64,000 nt of DNA from Ceraceosorus guamensis (lineage: Eukaryota > Basidiomycota > Exobasidiomycetes > Ceraceosorales > Ceraceosoraceae), in contig NW_020290034.1 in NCBI RefSeq assembly GCF_003144195.1, positions 124,001 through 188,000 of the forward strand, read 5' to 3'. The notes beneath the pieces are model-generated. The model was given only the letters and a program-made list of their open reading frames with translations, did not search any database and was not told where the DNA came from. Numbering within the stretch: the first letter of the stretch is position 1; the number at the start of each line of letters is the position of its first letter. A program made the position numbers and the translations under genes. This document shows positions 37,201-48,185 of the stretch, piece after piece.

Positions 37201-38148
37201 CAAGCTGAAAAGCTAGAGGCTGATTTCGCGACACGCAACAAGACCTCTGACGTCTCCCTAGGCACGTCCAAGTTGAACTACATTGTAAGTAGGACGCAAG
37301 TCTAGACATGAAAGCACACCGGCTGACTTGAGACCGAGGCGCTTCAGGATCCCCGGATCACTGTTGCTTGGCTCAAGAAGTGGGACGCCATTCTTGTCAA
37401 ACGGGACGGAGATCCCAAAGCGATTAAGAAGGGTGCAGCCTCTCCGAGCAAGAAGGGTGGTCGCGGCAGTGCGAAGGCGAAGAAGGAAGAGAGCGACGAT
37501 GAAGACGTCAAGCCCGCTAAGAAGGCCAAGGGTGCAGCTGCGGCCAAGGGCAAGCCGAAAGGCAAGGCGTTGAAGAAAGAGAATGACGACGATGATGATG
37601 ATGACAAGAAGCCCAAAAAGGAGGCAGAGAAGATGGAGCTGGATCTCAGAATCATGTCGATAAGCAACTACTTTCCGCAGACCATGCTCAAAAAATTCCG
37701 TTGGGCACAATTCGACGACGATGGTTCCGAGCTTCCGGCCAGCTGGACCTTTGTGGAAAACGCGCCGCTCAAGATTCGCACGAATAGTGAGTGCGCACGC
37801 GGATGTTTGTTCGGAATCAGCTGACAGGCTCTCCTTTATCGGTGTGTAGTGTCGAGCGCCAACCGCGACGGCGATGATGCAGCAGACTCGGCAGATGGAG
37901 CGCTCGCTGCAAAGGTATCCGCACAGACGTCTGCCGCCCGAGCCAGAGGTGCTAGCAATGGCAGCGCCGCAAAGACTGCTTCTGCTAAAGCAGCGCCGCG
38001 CCCTCGAACCGTTTCTGCTTCGAAACCTCAGGTGGACAGCGACTCTGACGACGACGCTCCTCTAGCCGCAAAGTCTGCTACCAAGGCCAACACTTTACGC
38101 GACGATGATAGCAGCGACGATGATGCGCCGCTCGTCGCTCGTCGATGA
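34298..38148 (+). CDS. TOP1: DNA topoisomerase I (type IB)
   Basis: Nine exons: 34298-34390, 34464-35150, 35221-35490, 35562-35801, 35861-36256, 36319-36594, 36664-37284, 37348-37786 and 37850-38148, 1106 residues. It relaxes supercoils in the nucleus through a transient 3'-phosphotyrosyl bond. The core runs from [12 protein letters not shown] through [27 protein letters not shown] and [14 protein letters not shown]. The catalytic Tyr is about residue 860 in [14 protein letters not shown], at the end of exon 7. The N-terminal 150 residues are acidic and disordered. The C-terminal domain is unusual: after WLKKWD comes about 80 residues of Lys/Asp-rich linker, and only then a helix reading [18 protein letters not shown], which corresponds to the PIEKIYNKTxREKFxWA block normally next to the active site. 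A further acidic tail with SDDDAPL motifs ends the protein. Confidence 0.96.
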
Positions 38149-38538
38149 TTGGGTTCTTTCCTGCACAGCTTTCATTGGAACCCTTCAGGCTCGACGCATG
38201 GTATTCCAACGTCCCCTTCTCGTCCTTCCCCTGCTTGTCCCATGCAATGAACGCCCCAGCACTGTCGACTCCGCCACATCACCCACCACTGTTTTTCACG
38301 CCAAAAAGATCCCCTCGCTCGACACAATTCATATTATGGAGCAAAGATCAGGAAACGTGTGGAAATTGATCCAGTATTCAGATGCCGCCGGCTGACAATA
38401 GCGAAGCGCCAATCGTGGCGTAAGTTCAAACATTGAGGTAACGACAGAGCGTGAGCAAAGGGGGCGATGGGTGACCTACTTTTCGCGCATAGCTTGGGAT
38501 GTGACGGACGCAATGCGCACGCATTCTCTTGGTGCCTT
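38149..38538. other. Convergent 3' interval
   Basis: 390 bases between the TOP1 stop and the stop of the sororin-like gene; nothing else was seen. Confidence 0.4.
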
Positions 38539-41213
38539 TCAGATAACAAACTCTGACTCTAATTGGAAGCGATCCAGCTCCTCCATCTCTCGGATCCTCC
38601 TCTTGCGAGTTCGGGTTCTAGATGTGTCCTGCAGTGCGAGGCCGCGAGCGCACCAAAATGAGCTTCTTTTCCCGTGACGCGAGTGTCCGCAACGCGTTAC
38701 GACCGTTTGCAACTTACTTGATGTTCGCCTCCTGCTCGATCGGACGCAGGTGCAGAGGCGTCACGAACGTCACGACGAGCCGAACCTTCTTGGCCTCGCC
38801 TGACTCGTCGTCCCTTGGCGGGGGATCGAGAAGATGCACGCGTGCCGACTGATGAAGACTCTTCTTGACCCTTCTTCTGCTTCTTGCCAGACTGGACTTT
38901 TCCTGCTGCAGTTGTCGATGCCTTGCGCCTCCTTTTCGAAATCTGGACATCAGAGTCTTGGCCGCTGAGCTCAGGCGCCTCGCTTTCACTTTGGTTTTCG
39001 ACAAGATCGACTTTGCGTCGTGTGGACTTTGCATCCTTCTTCGTCGCTCGAGTACGGCTTCTCGAATTTGTACGAGTGGAGGCTTTGGCGCCCGGGCCTT
39101 TGCGCTTCGTAGCGCCGCCTAGGCTAGATCGGGCTGTGCGCTTCTGCAAGCCTTTCCCAGCTCTAGGTAAAAGTCTCACCAGATCATCCAATGTCATACG
39201 ATCCGATTCTTCTGGTTCCGAACCAGTCTCGCTGTCCGCGTCTTTGATCGAGCTACTCGAGGTTGATGAAAAGGCGATCACTTCATCTCGCGCGCTCGGC
39301 AGCGAACTCTTCTTGGAGATTGTTGCAGACCCTTCCGATGAACTTGCGAGCGAGTATTCAAGAGCTTTGGAAGTAGCTACTTTTCGTCTAGTAGATCTGC
39401 GAATGGGAGCTAGCTCTGCAGTAATCTCTGCCTCTTCCTCGCCGCCATATTCCATCGACTGCTCGCCAATGAATGCCCTGCGCGTGGTCGTGTTCTGAAG
39501 CAGGGTTGTGGAAGCGTCAGGCAGCGAAGATTCCGAGGAGCCGATGGAGTTGCTTGCGGAGAATGCACGTCGAGCTCGCTGCGCTCGCTCCAGCTGGCTC
39601 GAGCTTGCACTTCCATCCCGAGTCTCCTGCTTCCTTGCATCCTCTGCGCCTGTCTTGCTGGTCTGCTCAGAGGATGCATTATCAATCTCGTTCGCCTCCT
39701 GCGTTTCCTTCCCGGACGCCAGTCTTGCTTCAGCTCTCCTTGCTTTGAGGTTATCTTCAGCCTGTTCGAAACCAAATGGATCGTCCAGGTCGATGGACTC
39801 ATCTTCGAGCCTTACTATAGGCGGCGCCTCCACCTTGACCTGCCCAGCTCGTGGATGTTTGCTGATAGTACCTTTCGATAAAGGTTCCGATCTGATCTGT
39901 CCCTCGAGAGAACGGGCCGCATCGCTGGAAGGAATGCTAGGTTTGCCTCGAGAGGCTCGCAAAGCACCTCTAGACGATGGGGACGCAAACATTCGAGCCA
40001 CCTTTTCCTTTGTCGAGCTAGCTTCAGGTCTTTCCCTTCTGAGCTTGTCGAATGCACCTTCGCTGTCGTTTGCAGGAACGAGGGGAGATCTGACCGTGGT
40101 CCTGCGGCTCGGATCAAAGTTCTTGAATGTCGCTTTGTTTGGCAAAGCTAGACGAGAAAGCTGCGCGTGCGAGCTCAAATCCGCCGGTCTGGCTGGTCGA
40201 TCAGCTATGACTCCGAGATTGAGACCCTCCCTCTCGCCTTCAGAGTCTCGAGAGCCGTTCGAGCGGCCAGACGACCGCGAGCCGAGCCTGTGCGCGTCGA
40301 GTATGGACGAAGTACTCAGACGTGGCTGTCTTTCATCATCTAAAGGGAGCGCGACAAGCGGAGTTCGGACCCTCGCATCTTGCCTGGCCCGCTGCTCAGA
40401 AGTTCGAGCAGCAATGGGCGTCGAATGCTGCTGCTCTTCCATCTTCCCAAAAGAGGAGGAAGCGTTCGAACCCGAATTTTCTTGGTCTTGAGTCAGATGC
40501 CAGCCCTTTGCTTTGCCCTTCTGAGAGACCTGAGCGAGTGGTACATTCTCCTTGTCCGAGGTAGAATGCGCGCTCGACCCGTCTGAAGAGGTGGACAAGA
40601 CCACTCTCATCGTGTCCTCTCCTTCCGCCTCTTCTTGCTGACGGTGCGACTCATGATCCCCTGCACGCTCCCCCGCCTGCTCGTTCACTTGAGACACCAA
40701 AGTCTTACCAGACGCTGCCCTCTTCGCCTTTTGTCTCAGCCTTTCGGCTACCTTGGCCTGCCGTGACTCCCTCGTGATGCTTGTCGAGGACGGCGCACCA
40801 TGTCCCTCTTTGGTTGCAATTGGTGACGCTGTTCGAGCCCTGGACGTCGAGCTGCCATCCGGCTTGGTGGATGCAGATGCGCGATCATCTTTCCGGTCAA
40901 CCTCCGAGTCTACCGGCCTGAGGGCTTTGGGTACTCTTTGCCTTTCTGTGCTGATCGCGCGCGTCGCAACTGCAGCTCTTCCAGACCGCGTGCGCCTAGG
41001 GGAGCTGGACGTGACCGTCAGCTCAGGAAGCGTTCCGGGACCCCGCGGGAGAGCGCTGCGTGCATGTGATGGTATTACGCCTTCTTTCACCTCTGACCTC
41101 TTGGAGACCTCTGTAATGGTCGCCATGCTGCTGCTCTGCGTGTTCGTTCGGCGGGTGCTGGGACCTTGAATGTCCACCAGCACGCGGGCCTTGCCACTGC
41201 GTGCTGCAGGCAT
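38539..41213 (-). CDS. Large disordered protein with KEN box and FGF motif; sororin-like candidate
   Basis: Two exons, 41213-38718 and 38628-38539, giving 861 residues. The first exon ends at a perfect GTAAGT donor and the second adds 29 residues in phase before TGA. The chain is Ser/Arg/Glu-rich and disordered. Recognisable pieces are a KEN box (SDKENVP, about 221-223), a DDPFGFEQAEDNLKARR segment with FGF at about 480-482, a MTLDDLVRLLPRAGKG segment near 695, a strongly basic stretch, and a conserved-looking end KRRIREMEELDRFQLESEFV. A KEN degron, an FGF motif that contacts Pds5, and a short C-terminal box are the known parts of sororin, the cohesin protector in animals and, more recently, fission yeast. 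The link is inference from these short motifs. The alternative is an unrelated chromosomal protein. The ATG chosen is the first in frame; an upstream frame extension starts with TTG. Confidence 0.75.
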
Positions 41214-41694
41214 CGACGCGTTGCGTTGCTGAGCGTTGAAGATGATGACCGGTTGAGAGGCGGACGCGAAAGAAGCCTTGGACCACAAGGTGTTCCCACT
41301 TGGCTCCTCTTGATACTTGATCGGTTCGCTTCACTTGTCGAGGTTGATTGCTTGCATATATGCTGACCTGTGCGTGGTGTGCCTCTGATGTGGATTTGCG
41401 GCATGGAGAGACGGACGCGCGTGCACGACGATCAGGTGTTGCATTTTGATTTCCATTTCTCGAGAGGCGCGCGTAGCGCGTTGGAAAGGCGCGGATGATG
41501 TGGTCCACGTGATCATCAATCTGAGTGCGCCTTCACGTACGCTCCACATCTTGCATCTCATGTGCCAGTGTCGCTTTGATACGAGCACTGTCCGATCCAC
41601 CTCCCGTCTTCTCCACCACGCTGCACGCCCGAGCCGTTTCTACACTACCAGCATCACTCAAAGGACGGCAGGCACGACGCATGCGTGTTTGAGC
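41214..41694. promoter_or_regulatory. Divergent interval between the sororin-like and RS-protein genes
   Basis: 481 bases of shared 5' flank. The frame of the RS gene stays open upstream to 41446 and contains an earlier ATG (near 41560), but that extension is not SR-like. Confidence 0.4.
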
Positions 41695-43354
41695 ATGGCA
41701 GACTCGTCTTCATACCCACGTGAGCAGCGCGGCCCTCAAGATGGGAGTGGAAGAGAAGCCGAGCTGCGAGCCGCTTTGAAAGCTTCGAGAAGCAGCCGCT
41801 CAGAAGGAGATCGACTCGGTAGTGGAGCAGATGTACACAGACATGACGGCTCCATACGTGGAAGTCAAAGACGTCACCGCTCACGATCTCGAAGCAGAAG
41901 CCGGGGCGATTCGCGCGAGCAGGAGCGGAATCATGACCGAAGAGATCGTTCGAGACGAGATCGGCATGCGGATGACCGAAGCGGGCGTGAAGAGGAAAGG
42001 CGTCGTCACGAAAGGCATCGAGATGATAGAGACAGGCACACCGAGCGGGAGAGCAGAGGAGCGGGGTCGGACGATCCAAGAGAGCGAGAAAGCCGACGGC
42101 GACGCGATGAGTCCGATCGACACTCCCGTCACCGCAAGAGGAGACACCATTCGCAGTCGCGTTCGCGGTCTCGCTCGCCCACAAACACCAGAAAGCATCG
42201 CAGTCCTAGTAACGATTCGCGAAGCTCGGACAATGGCTCTTCCGCCTCCGAGTCGTCACGATCTAGGAGAGGAGGAGGGCACAAGAGTCGCGATCACGGT
42301 AATAGAGATGAGCGAGAGCGGAGGGAGCGAAGAGATAGAAGGCGAAGGAAAGAAGAGAAGAAGGAGAGAAGGGAGAGGAAAGAGAAGAAGAAGCGCAAGA
42401 AGGAGGTGAGCTCACACACTTCGGCTGGCAATCAGCACTGCACCATTTCTGACTTTCTTTGCTTCCCGCCGTCGGCTTCTAAGGCAGCGAAATCAGGCGA
42501 AGTCATTGAGTGGGGCAAGCATGGGATCATCTCTGAAACAGAGTGAGATCTGCTTCGTATCAGCGGGTGCTGGAACCTGCTCCTGACTGTGATGTCCCTT
42601 TCGCAGCGTAATTGGTCGACTCACCGGCGAATACCGGCAGTGGCTGGTCGAAGAAAGGCATATCAACCCGTGAGTCTAAGCTTCTGTACAAGCAGCACTC
42701 AAGGCCTTCCCCATCAAGAAGCGCGTGCCCCATACTGACCGCACTGACCGCACGTCACACCGCATCGCTTCCTGACAAATGACAGGGAAACAATCTCAAA
42801 GCCAGTGGAAAAGAAAGAAATTGCTCGGTTCATCGAATCCTACAACACCGCGACCATGCCAGATCCCAAGTATTACGATCTCGAGGTGCGTACGATGTCT
42901 ACATGCATTGCCCACGCAGTCTCGTAGTTCCATCGACTTCACTCATCTTGTCGATCCTGCTTCGATACAGAAACACGAACGACACATGTCCATGATACGT
43001 TCGGGCGAAACGCTGCCAGTCGGAGGCTACGACTTTCTCTCGGACGAAAAGGCGGCCTCGGCATCAGCAGCAGCTCGCAGGAAGGAGGAAGAAGCAAAGA
43101 GAAATACGGGCAGGGATGCGTGGCAAAGCAAGGAACAGCTGGAAGAGCTGCGACGGATTCAGAATGAACGAATCCAGGCGGGAAAGATGAAACAGCTGTG
43201 AGTCTTGTACAGCAACTCGGCAGGCAAACGCGATGTGGGCTTCCTCGCATTCCGCACGTCTCGCTGACGTTTGCATCCTGCTGCTCTTAGCGGCTTGGAA
43301 ACGTCGGCAAATATGGGCGTGCGCATGGAAGGTCGTCTGCCTGGCCGTAAATGA
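41695..43354 (+). CDS. RS/RD-rich nuclear protein with a conserved C-terminal module (possibly SCI1-like)
   Basis: Six exons: 41695-42405, 42484-42542, 42607-42669, 42786-42885, 42971-43197 and 43291-43354, 407 residues. The first 237 residues are dominated by RS, RD and RE dipeptides and end in a KKERRERKEKKKRKKE basic run, as in splicing-associated proteins. The small later exons encode an ordered module: EVIEWGKHGIISE, EYRQWLVEERHINPETI, EIARFIESYNTATMPDPKYY and a coiled, Ala/Lys-rich end. The order (xFxxWL...FxxFxxxYN...YY) resembles the C-terminal module of plant SCI1 and related RS proteins of animals and fungi, but I am not certain of the family. Nuclear RNA processing is the likely setting. 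Intron 1 (78 bases) is in frame and free of stops. Confidence 0.75.
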
Positions 43355-43636
43355 TCACAATCACCCATAGCAGCAATTCATATCAGTCTACATTGGGCAA
43401 CGTATGTTGCATACCCTTCTAATGGCCGGAGCACGCGCGCTCGATACTTCGAACAATGACGAAATGCAAATTCACAGATCGAATGCGTAGCGTGGTGAGG
43501 TCAAAGACAGGTAAATGTAAGGGTCGATGGGAGGAGAGGGCGTGCCCAGGATTGGCTGTCCCCGAAAGCGTCTATGGCGAAATGCGCATGCGACGGAACC
43601 CATGAAACCTTTTGAGGGTGCGCTGCAACGATGGGC
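43355..43636. other. Convergent 3' interval
   Basis: 282 bases between the stops of the RS-protein gene and SDH1; nothing else was seen. Confidence 0.4.
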
Positions 43637-45837
43637 TTAGTAGCTTCGCTTGAAAGGCGGCACAGCTTTGCACTCGTTCTCATCCAGGGTGGTGCTGACA
43701 ACCTCACGGTAGTTCAGCCTAACGTTGTCATCCGCATCGGCCTGCCAAGACAGACTGTGCTTCATCCAGTTGACATCGTCTCTCTCCTCAAAGTCCATTC
43801 TAGCGTGGGCACCACGACTCTCCTTACGAGCAGCAGCGGAAACGACCGTTTGCTCTGCGCAAGTGAGCATGTTTTGCAGTTCCAGACCTTCGACCAAGTC
43901 AGTGTTCCAGATCATGCTCCTGTCCGAAACCTTGATGTCGTGCCACTTCTTGTGAGCGTCCCTCATCTTTCTCACTCCCTCGTCGAGGCTGCCTTGCTCA
44001 CGGAAGACGGCAGCGTCGCTCTGCATCGTCTTTTGCATCTCCAATCGCAAGTTGGCAACTGGAAGCTTGCCGTTCGAGTTTCTCACCCAGTCGAGATTGT
44101 TGATGGAGAAAGCTCCAGTGTTCTCGGCCAAAGGCTTGTGAGGCTTGCCGGGTTGCAAATTCTCTTTGATATGGTTGGCGCAAGCTCTGCCAAAGACGAC
44201 AATGTCGAGCAAAGAGTTGGCACCGAGACGGTTCGCGCCGTGAACGGACACGCAAGCGGCCTCTCCTGCAGCGTAAAGGCCAGGGACCACCTCGTCCTTT
44301 CCATCAGCGGTTTGACGAAGGACCTCTCCGGTGTACTTGGTAGGAATGCCACCCATGCTATACAGAGAGACAATTTGGACTGATCAGCCTTGTATGGCAT
44401 GCCGCTTGTGCTGCACGTCAGGTACTCACTTGTAGTGCACAGTCGGCAGCACGGGAATGGGCTCCTTCGTCACATCGACACCTGCGAAAATGCTGGCCGT
44501 CTCACTGATACCGGGCAGACGCTCGTGGAGGACTTCAGGTGGCAGGTGAGAGAGTTGGAGGTAGATGTGGTCCTTGTCGGGTCCAACACCACGGCCCTCG
44601 CGAATCTCGATGGTCATGGAGCGAGACACGACATCACGAGAGGCCAGGTCCTTTGCTGTTGGCGCGTAACGCTCCATGAAGCGTTCACCTTCCGAATTGA
44701 GCAAGTAGCCTCCCTCTCCACGGGAGCCTTCCGTGATCAAGCACCCAGCGCCATAAATTCCGGTAGGGTGGAATTGGACGAACTCAAGATCTTGGAGAGG
44801 CAGACCAGCGCGGGACACCATGGCCATACCATCACCTGTGCAAGTGTGGGCGGAGGTGGCAGAGAAGTACGCCTTTCCGTAACCGCCCGTCGCAAGGACA
44901 GTCTTGTGCGAGCGGAAGCGGTGCAGGGTACCATCCTCCATGTTGAGGGCCAGAACACCAACGCATTCGCCCTCCTCGTTCATGATGAGGTCAAGGGCAA
45001 AGTATTCGATAAAGAAGTTGGTGTTGTGGCGCAAAGACTGTCCATAAAGGGTGTGAAGCATGGCGTGCCCGGTTCGATCAGCAGCAGCAGCGCATCTGTA
45101 TGCTTGACCACCCTTGCCGAATTTGAGAGATTGACCACCAAAGGCACGCTGGTAAATTTTGCCCTCCTTGGTACGAGAGAATGGAAGACCGTAGTTCTCG
45201 AGCTCGATGACGGTTCGTGGCGCTTCGCGACACATGTAGTGGATAGCATCTTGATCACCCAGCCAGTCACTGCCCTTGACAGTGTCATACATGTGCCACC
45301 TCCAATCATCCTCCGTCACTGCGTGCAGATCAGAGTTCTCCCATCAGAACAGAGGCTGTCATAGGTGAGCCTGCGTGCTTGCTTGCCAACTCACTGTTGC
45401 CGAGAGCAGCGTTAATACCACCCTGCGCTGCGACTGTATGTGATCGAGTGGGGAACAATTTGGTGATGCAAGCAGTGTTGAGACCGCCCTCTGCGAGACC
45501 GAAAGCAGCACGCAGACCGGATCCACCAGCTCCAACAACAATGGCATCGTACCTGTGGGATGTTCCAAGACTTCAGCGCGGACGCACAAGGCCAAGCGAA
45601 CTCTCGTAGCACCGAAACTCGCGAGACTCACTCGTGGTCAATGACGGGATAGCCCTTGGCAGCATCGAGAGGAGTAGCAGCCTCCTTGGCGCGCAAAGGA
45701 GAGCTAGCAATGATCTTGCTGGCAGAAGCCGTAGCGGAGAAAAATCTGGGCCTGGAAGCAGCCGCAAGAGAGCTGCTGCTGCTGGCCGAAGCCGCAGCCG
45801 TCGCTGAGCGAATGAGAGAGCGTGCTGGGAGGATCAT
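43637..45837 (-). CDS. SDH1: Succinate dehydrogenase flavoprotein subunit (complex II), mitochondrial
   Basis: Four exons: 45837-45632, 45552-45395, 45318-44430 and 44357-43637, 657 residues (yeast Sdh1 has 640). It oxidises succinate to fumarate and passes electrons to the iron-sulfur subunit on the matrix side of the inner membrane. The Ala/Ser/Arg-rich first 45 residues are a mitochondrial presequence. The FAD-binding loop is [17 protein letters not shown], and the His that carries covalent FAD is about residue 107 in [11 protein letters not shown]. Further marks are [52 protein letters not shown] and the [15 protein letters not shown] end. The gene is head-to-head with CYT1. All junctions keep phase and no key residue is missing. 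Confidence 0.98.
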
Positions 45838-46462
45838 CTTGCCTTGTGCCGCTTGTCGTGTGGTGTGCGTACGAATGGAGTGGTCGTCGCTTGATTTAGT
45901 GTTTGGCACAAGGCAGGCAGGCAGGCAGGCCACTTGAAGATAGAGCTCGACTCGATGCTTGAAGCAGCGCCTAAGCGTGCGCCCTTCTGTACCGTCGTTG
46001 CTACGCAGTCTCGACTCTCGACTCTTCAAGACGCAAGTGCCTCGCGGTGCGGGGAACCTGCTTTCATCCCTGGCGCGTCTGCTTAGGCAAGCCATTCGCC
46101 GTGCGCGCGCGCGGCCACGGCTTCGTTGCGCTCAAAAACGTTGAGCCGAGAGATCCGCCGCCGCGTGAGGCGCACGGCCTGGGCCGGGTGTTCGTCAGCA
46201 ACCGCTTCTCATTCGCTAGCCGCGTCTAGAAGCGCGTCGCAGCGCGATATAGGGCGCGGTAGGCATGCAGCAAGCAGTGCAGGCAGCGGGCGCGTCCGCG
46301 CCCGCGCCATCGCCAGAAGCAGCGCACGTGGCAATTTGAATCGCGAATGGATTTGACATCCGAGCCTTCCAGCTCGTTGAGCTCGGAGGCGTGTGCTGCA
46401 AGCCTAGCACCGGGGCGGGCAGGCACGCACAATCCTGGCGCGCGAGCTTCTCAGAAGTCACG

Positions 46463-46493
<31 letters not shown>

Positions 46494-46721
46494 GTGCGGC
46501 TTGGTCGACGCTCACTCGTCGGCTTGCTAGCGGGTTCTTTACTACTTTCTTGCTAATCAATGTCTCCCTCATAACCACACAGCTGCTGCTTCAACCACCG
46601 AGAGGCAGACGCCACGAAGCTGAAGAAGTGTCTTGACTTCATAGAGCACCTCTCGACCCCCCGTCTTCTCTGCTGGTCTACCACATCACGCTTCTCACTG
46701 CATCACTTCGACCCGCACACC
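45838..46721. promoter_or_regulatory. Shared divergent promoter interval of SDH1 and CYT1
   Basis: 884 bases separate the two start codons. It is GC-rich with a GGCA tandem near 45911-45931 and a GCA repeat. I saw no CCAAT box on either strand by eye, which is the site for the Hap complex that drives respiratory genes in yeasts. Shared control is inferred only from arrangement. Confidence 0.5.
46463..46490. repeat. GCA trinucleotide repeat, about 9 copies
   Basis: Uninterrupted run in the SDH1/CYT1 promoter interval, about 230 bases before the CYT1 ATG. Confidence 0.9.
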
Positions 46722-48185
46722 ATGGCTTCGCTCTTCTCTGCGCCCGCGACCAGCGCTCTGAGAGCTGCTGCGCGTAGGCAGGCCCCCTTTGCGGTAAGTG
46801 AGCCTTGAAAGCTACCTCGCATGGTCATGTCCTGGGTACTGCTCTCACGAGTTCGTGCGCGAAGCCGCCCTGTCTTGGGGGTACGGACTTCGCGTACAAA
46901 TGCGTTTGCTTGGTTGTGGGGTTGAATGATCGTCTGTGGTGGTAGCAGTAGCGCTAACCCTACACGTCAAGACGACACCAAGAGCATTCACTGCGTCAAG
47001 CAGCGAGAAGGACTGGGCACAATGGCTCTTCGAACACTTTTGTGACATGTGCTGCCGCCGATCTCCAGAGGCTTACGAAGCTCATCCCTCCTTCTAGGCA
47101 CGATCCGCTTCGACTTCCGCCTCGGGCGCTCAACCCTTCTTGACATCTCGTCTGGCAGCTTATGGAGCTACCGGAGCAGCTGTCGGAACAGTGGCGTGGT
47201 ACGCTCAGGTCTTTGGTGGTGGAATTCCCGGTATCGGCGAGATGTCGGCCAACATGATCGACGAAGGTCTTCACCCGCCTGCTTACCCGTGGAGCCACAA
47301 GGGCGTGTTTGAGACTTTTGATCACTCCAGGTGAGCTTCGAGCGCTGTCGCTGCCGGTGCTGCTACGGAGTTGGTCGGATTGGATTTGCAGCCAGCCATG
47401 ACTCGGCGAGGCTGGCAGTGAAGCCTGGTCCGCCATTGCCCATGTTGCTTTCCCGGATGCTGTTGCCAGCATGCTCTCGTGAGCCGCGCGCTAAGACTGC
47501 AGCCCTCCGCCCTTTGCCGCCCTTTAGCATTCGCCGCGGTTACCAGGTATACCGTGAGGTTTGCTCTTCGTGCCACTCGCTTGACCGCATCAACTGGCGA
47601 AACCTGGTTGGCGTCTCTCACACCGTCGATGAGGTAAAGGCGATGGCTGAAGAGGTCGAGTACGAGGGAGAGCCCAACGACGAAGGAGAAATCGGTATGA
47701 GGCCAGGAAAGTTGGCCGACCCCATGCCAGCACCCTACCCCAACGAGGAAGCTGCGCGAGCGGGAAACAACGGAGGTCTGCCTCCTGATCTCAGCTTGAT
47801 CACCAAGGCTCGTCACGGTGGTGCAGACTACGTCTTTGCTCTTTTGACCGGTTACGTCGACCCTCCTGCAGGCTTTGACGTTCCCGAGGGTCTCAACTTC
47901 AACCCTTACTTTCCGGGTACAAAGATTGCCATGGCGCGAGTGCTGTATGACGGTCTGGTAGAGTACGAGGATGGCACACCTGCAACGACTACCCAGATGG
48001 CAAAGGATGTCGTAACTTTCCTCAACTGGTCATCCGAACCCGAACACGACGAGAGAAAGAGGATGGGAGCTCAAGCCGTGACAATCTTGACCGTCCTCTT
48101 TGCCATGTCCATCTGGGTGAAGAGGTTCAAGTGGGCAGGCATCAAGAACCGCAAACTCCACTATACTCCTCCTTCCGGCCACTAG
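46722..48185 (+). CDS. CYT1: Cytochrome c1 (complex III), mitochondrial
   Basis: Three exons: 46722-46793, 47098-47330 and 47528-48185, 320 residues. It carries electrons from the Rieske protein to cytochrome c in the intermembrane space. Residues 1-45 are an Ala/Arg/Ser presequence, followed by a hydrophobic sorting stretch ([19 protein letters not shown]). The heme c site is C-S-S-C-H at about 114-118 in [17 protein letters not shown]. The axial Met lies in [14 protein letters not shown]. The conserved [19 protein letters not shown] and [15 protein letters not shown] blocks and the C-terminal membrane anchor ([19 protein letters not shown]) are intact. The first intron is 304 bases, long for this locus, and follows the presequence. 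Head-to-head with SDH1. Confidence 0.98.

Noticed and set aside
39508-40491. 327-codon open frame antisense to the sororin-like gene
   Set aside because: The sense frame has a proper splice structure and motifs; the antisense is Ser/Leu-rich shadow.
44390-45364. 324-codon open frame antisense to SDH1
   Set aside because: Shadow of the SDH1 exon, with no independent start context or domain.
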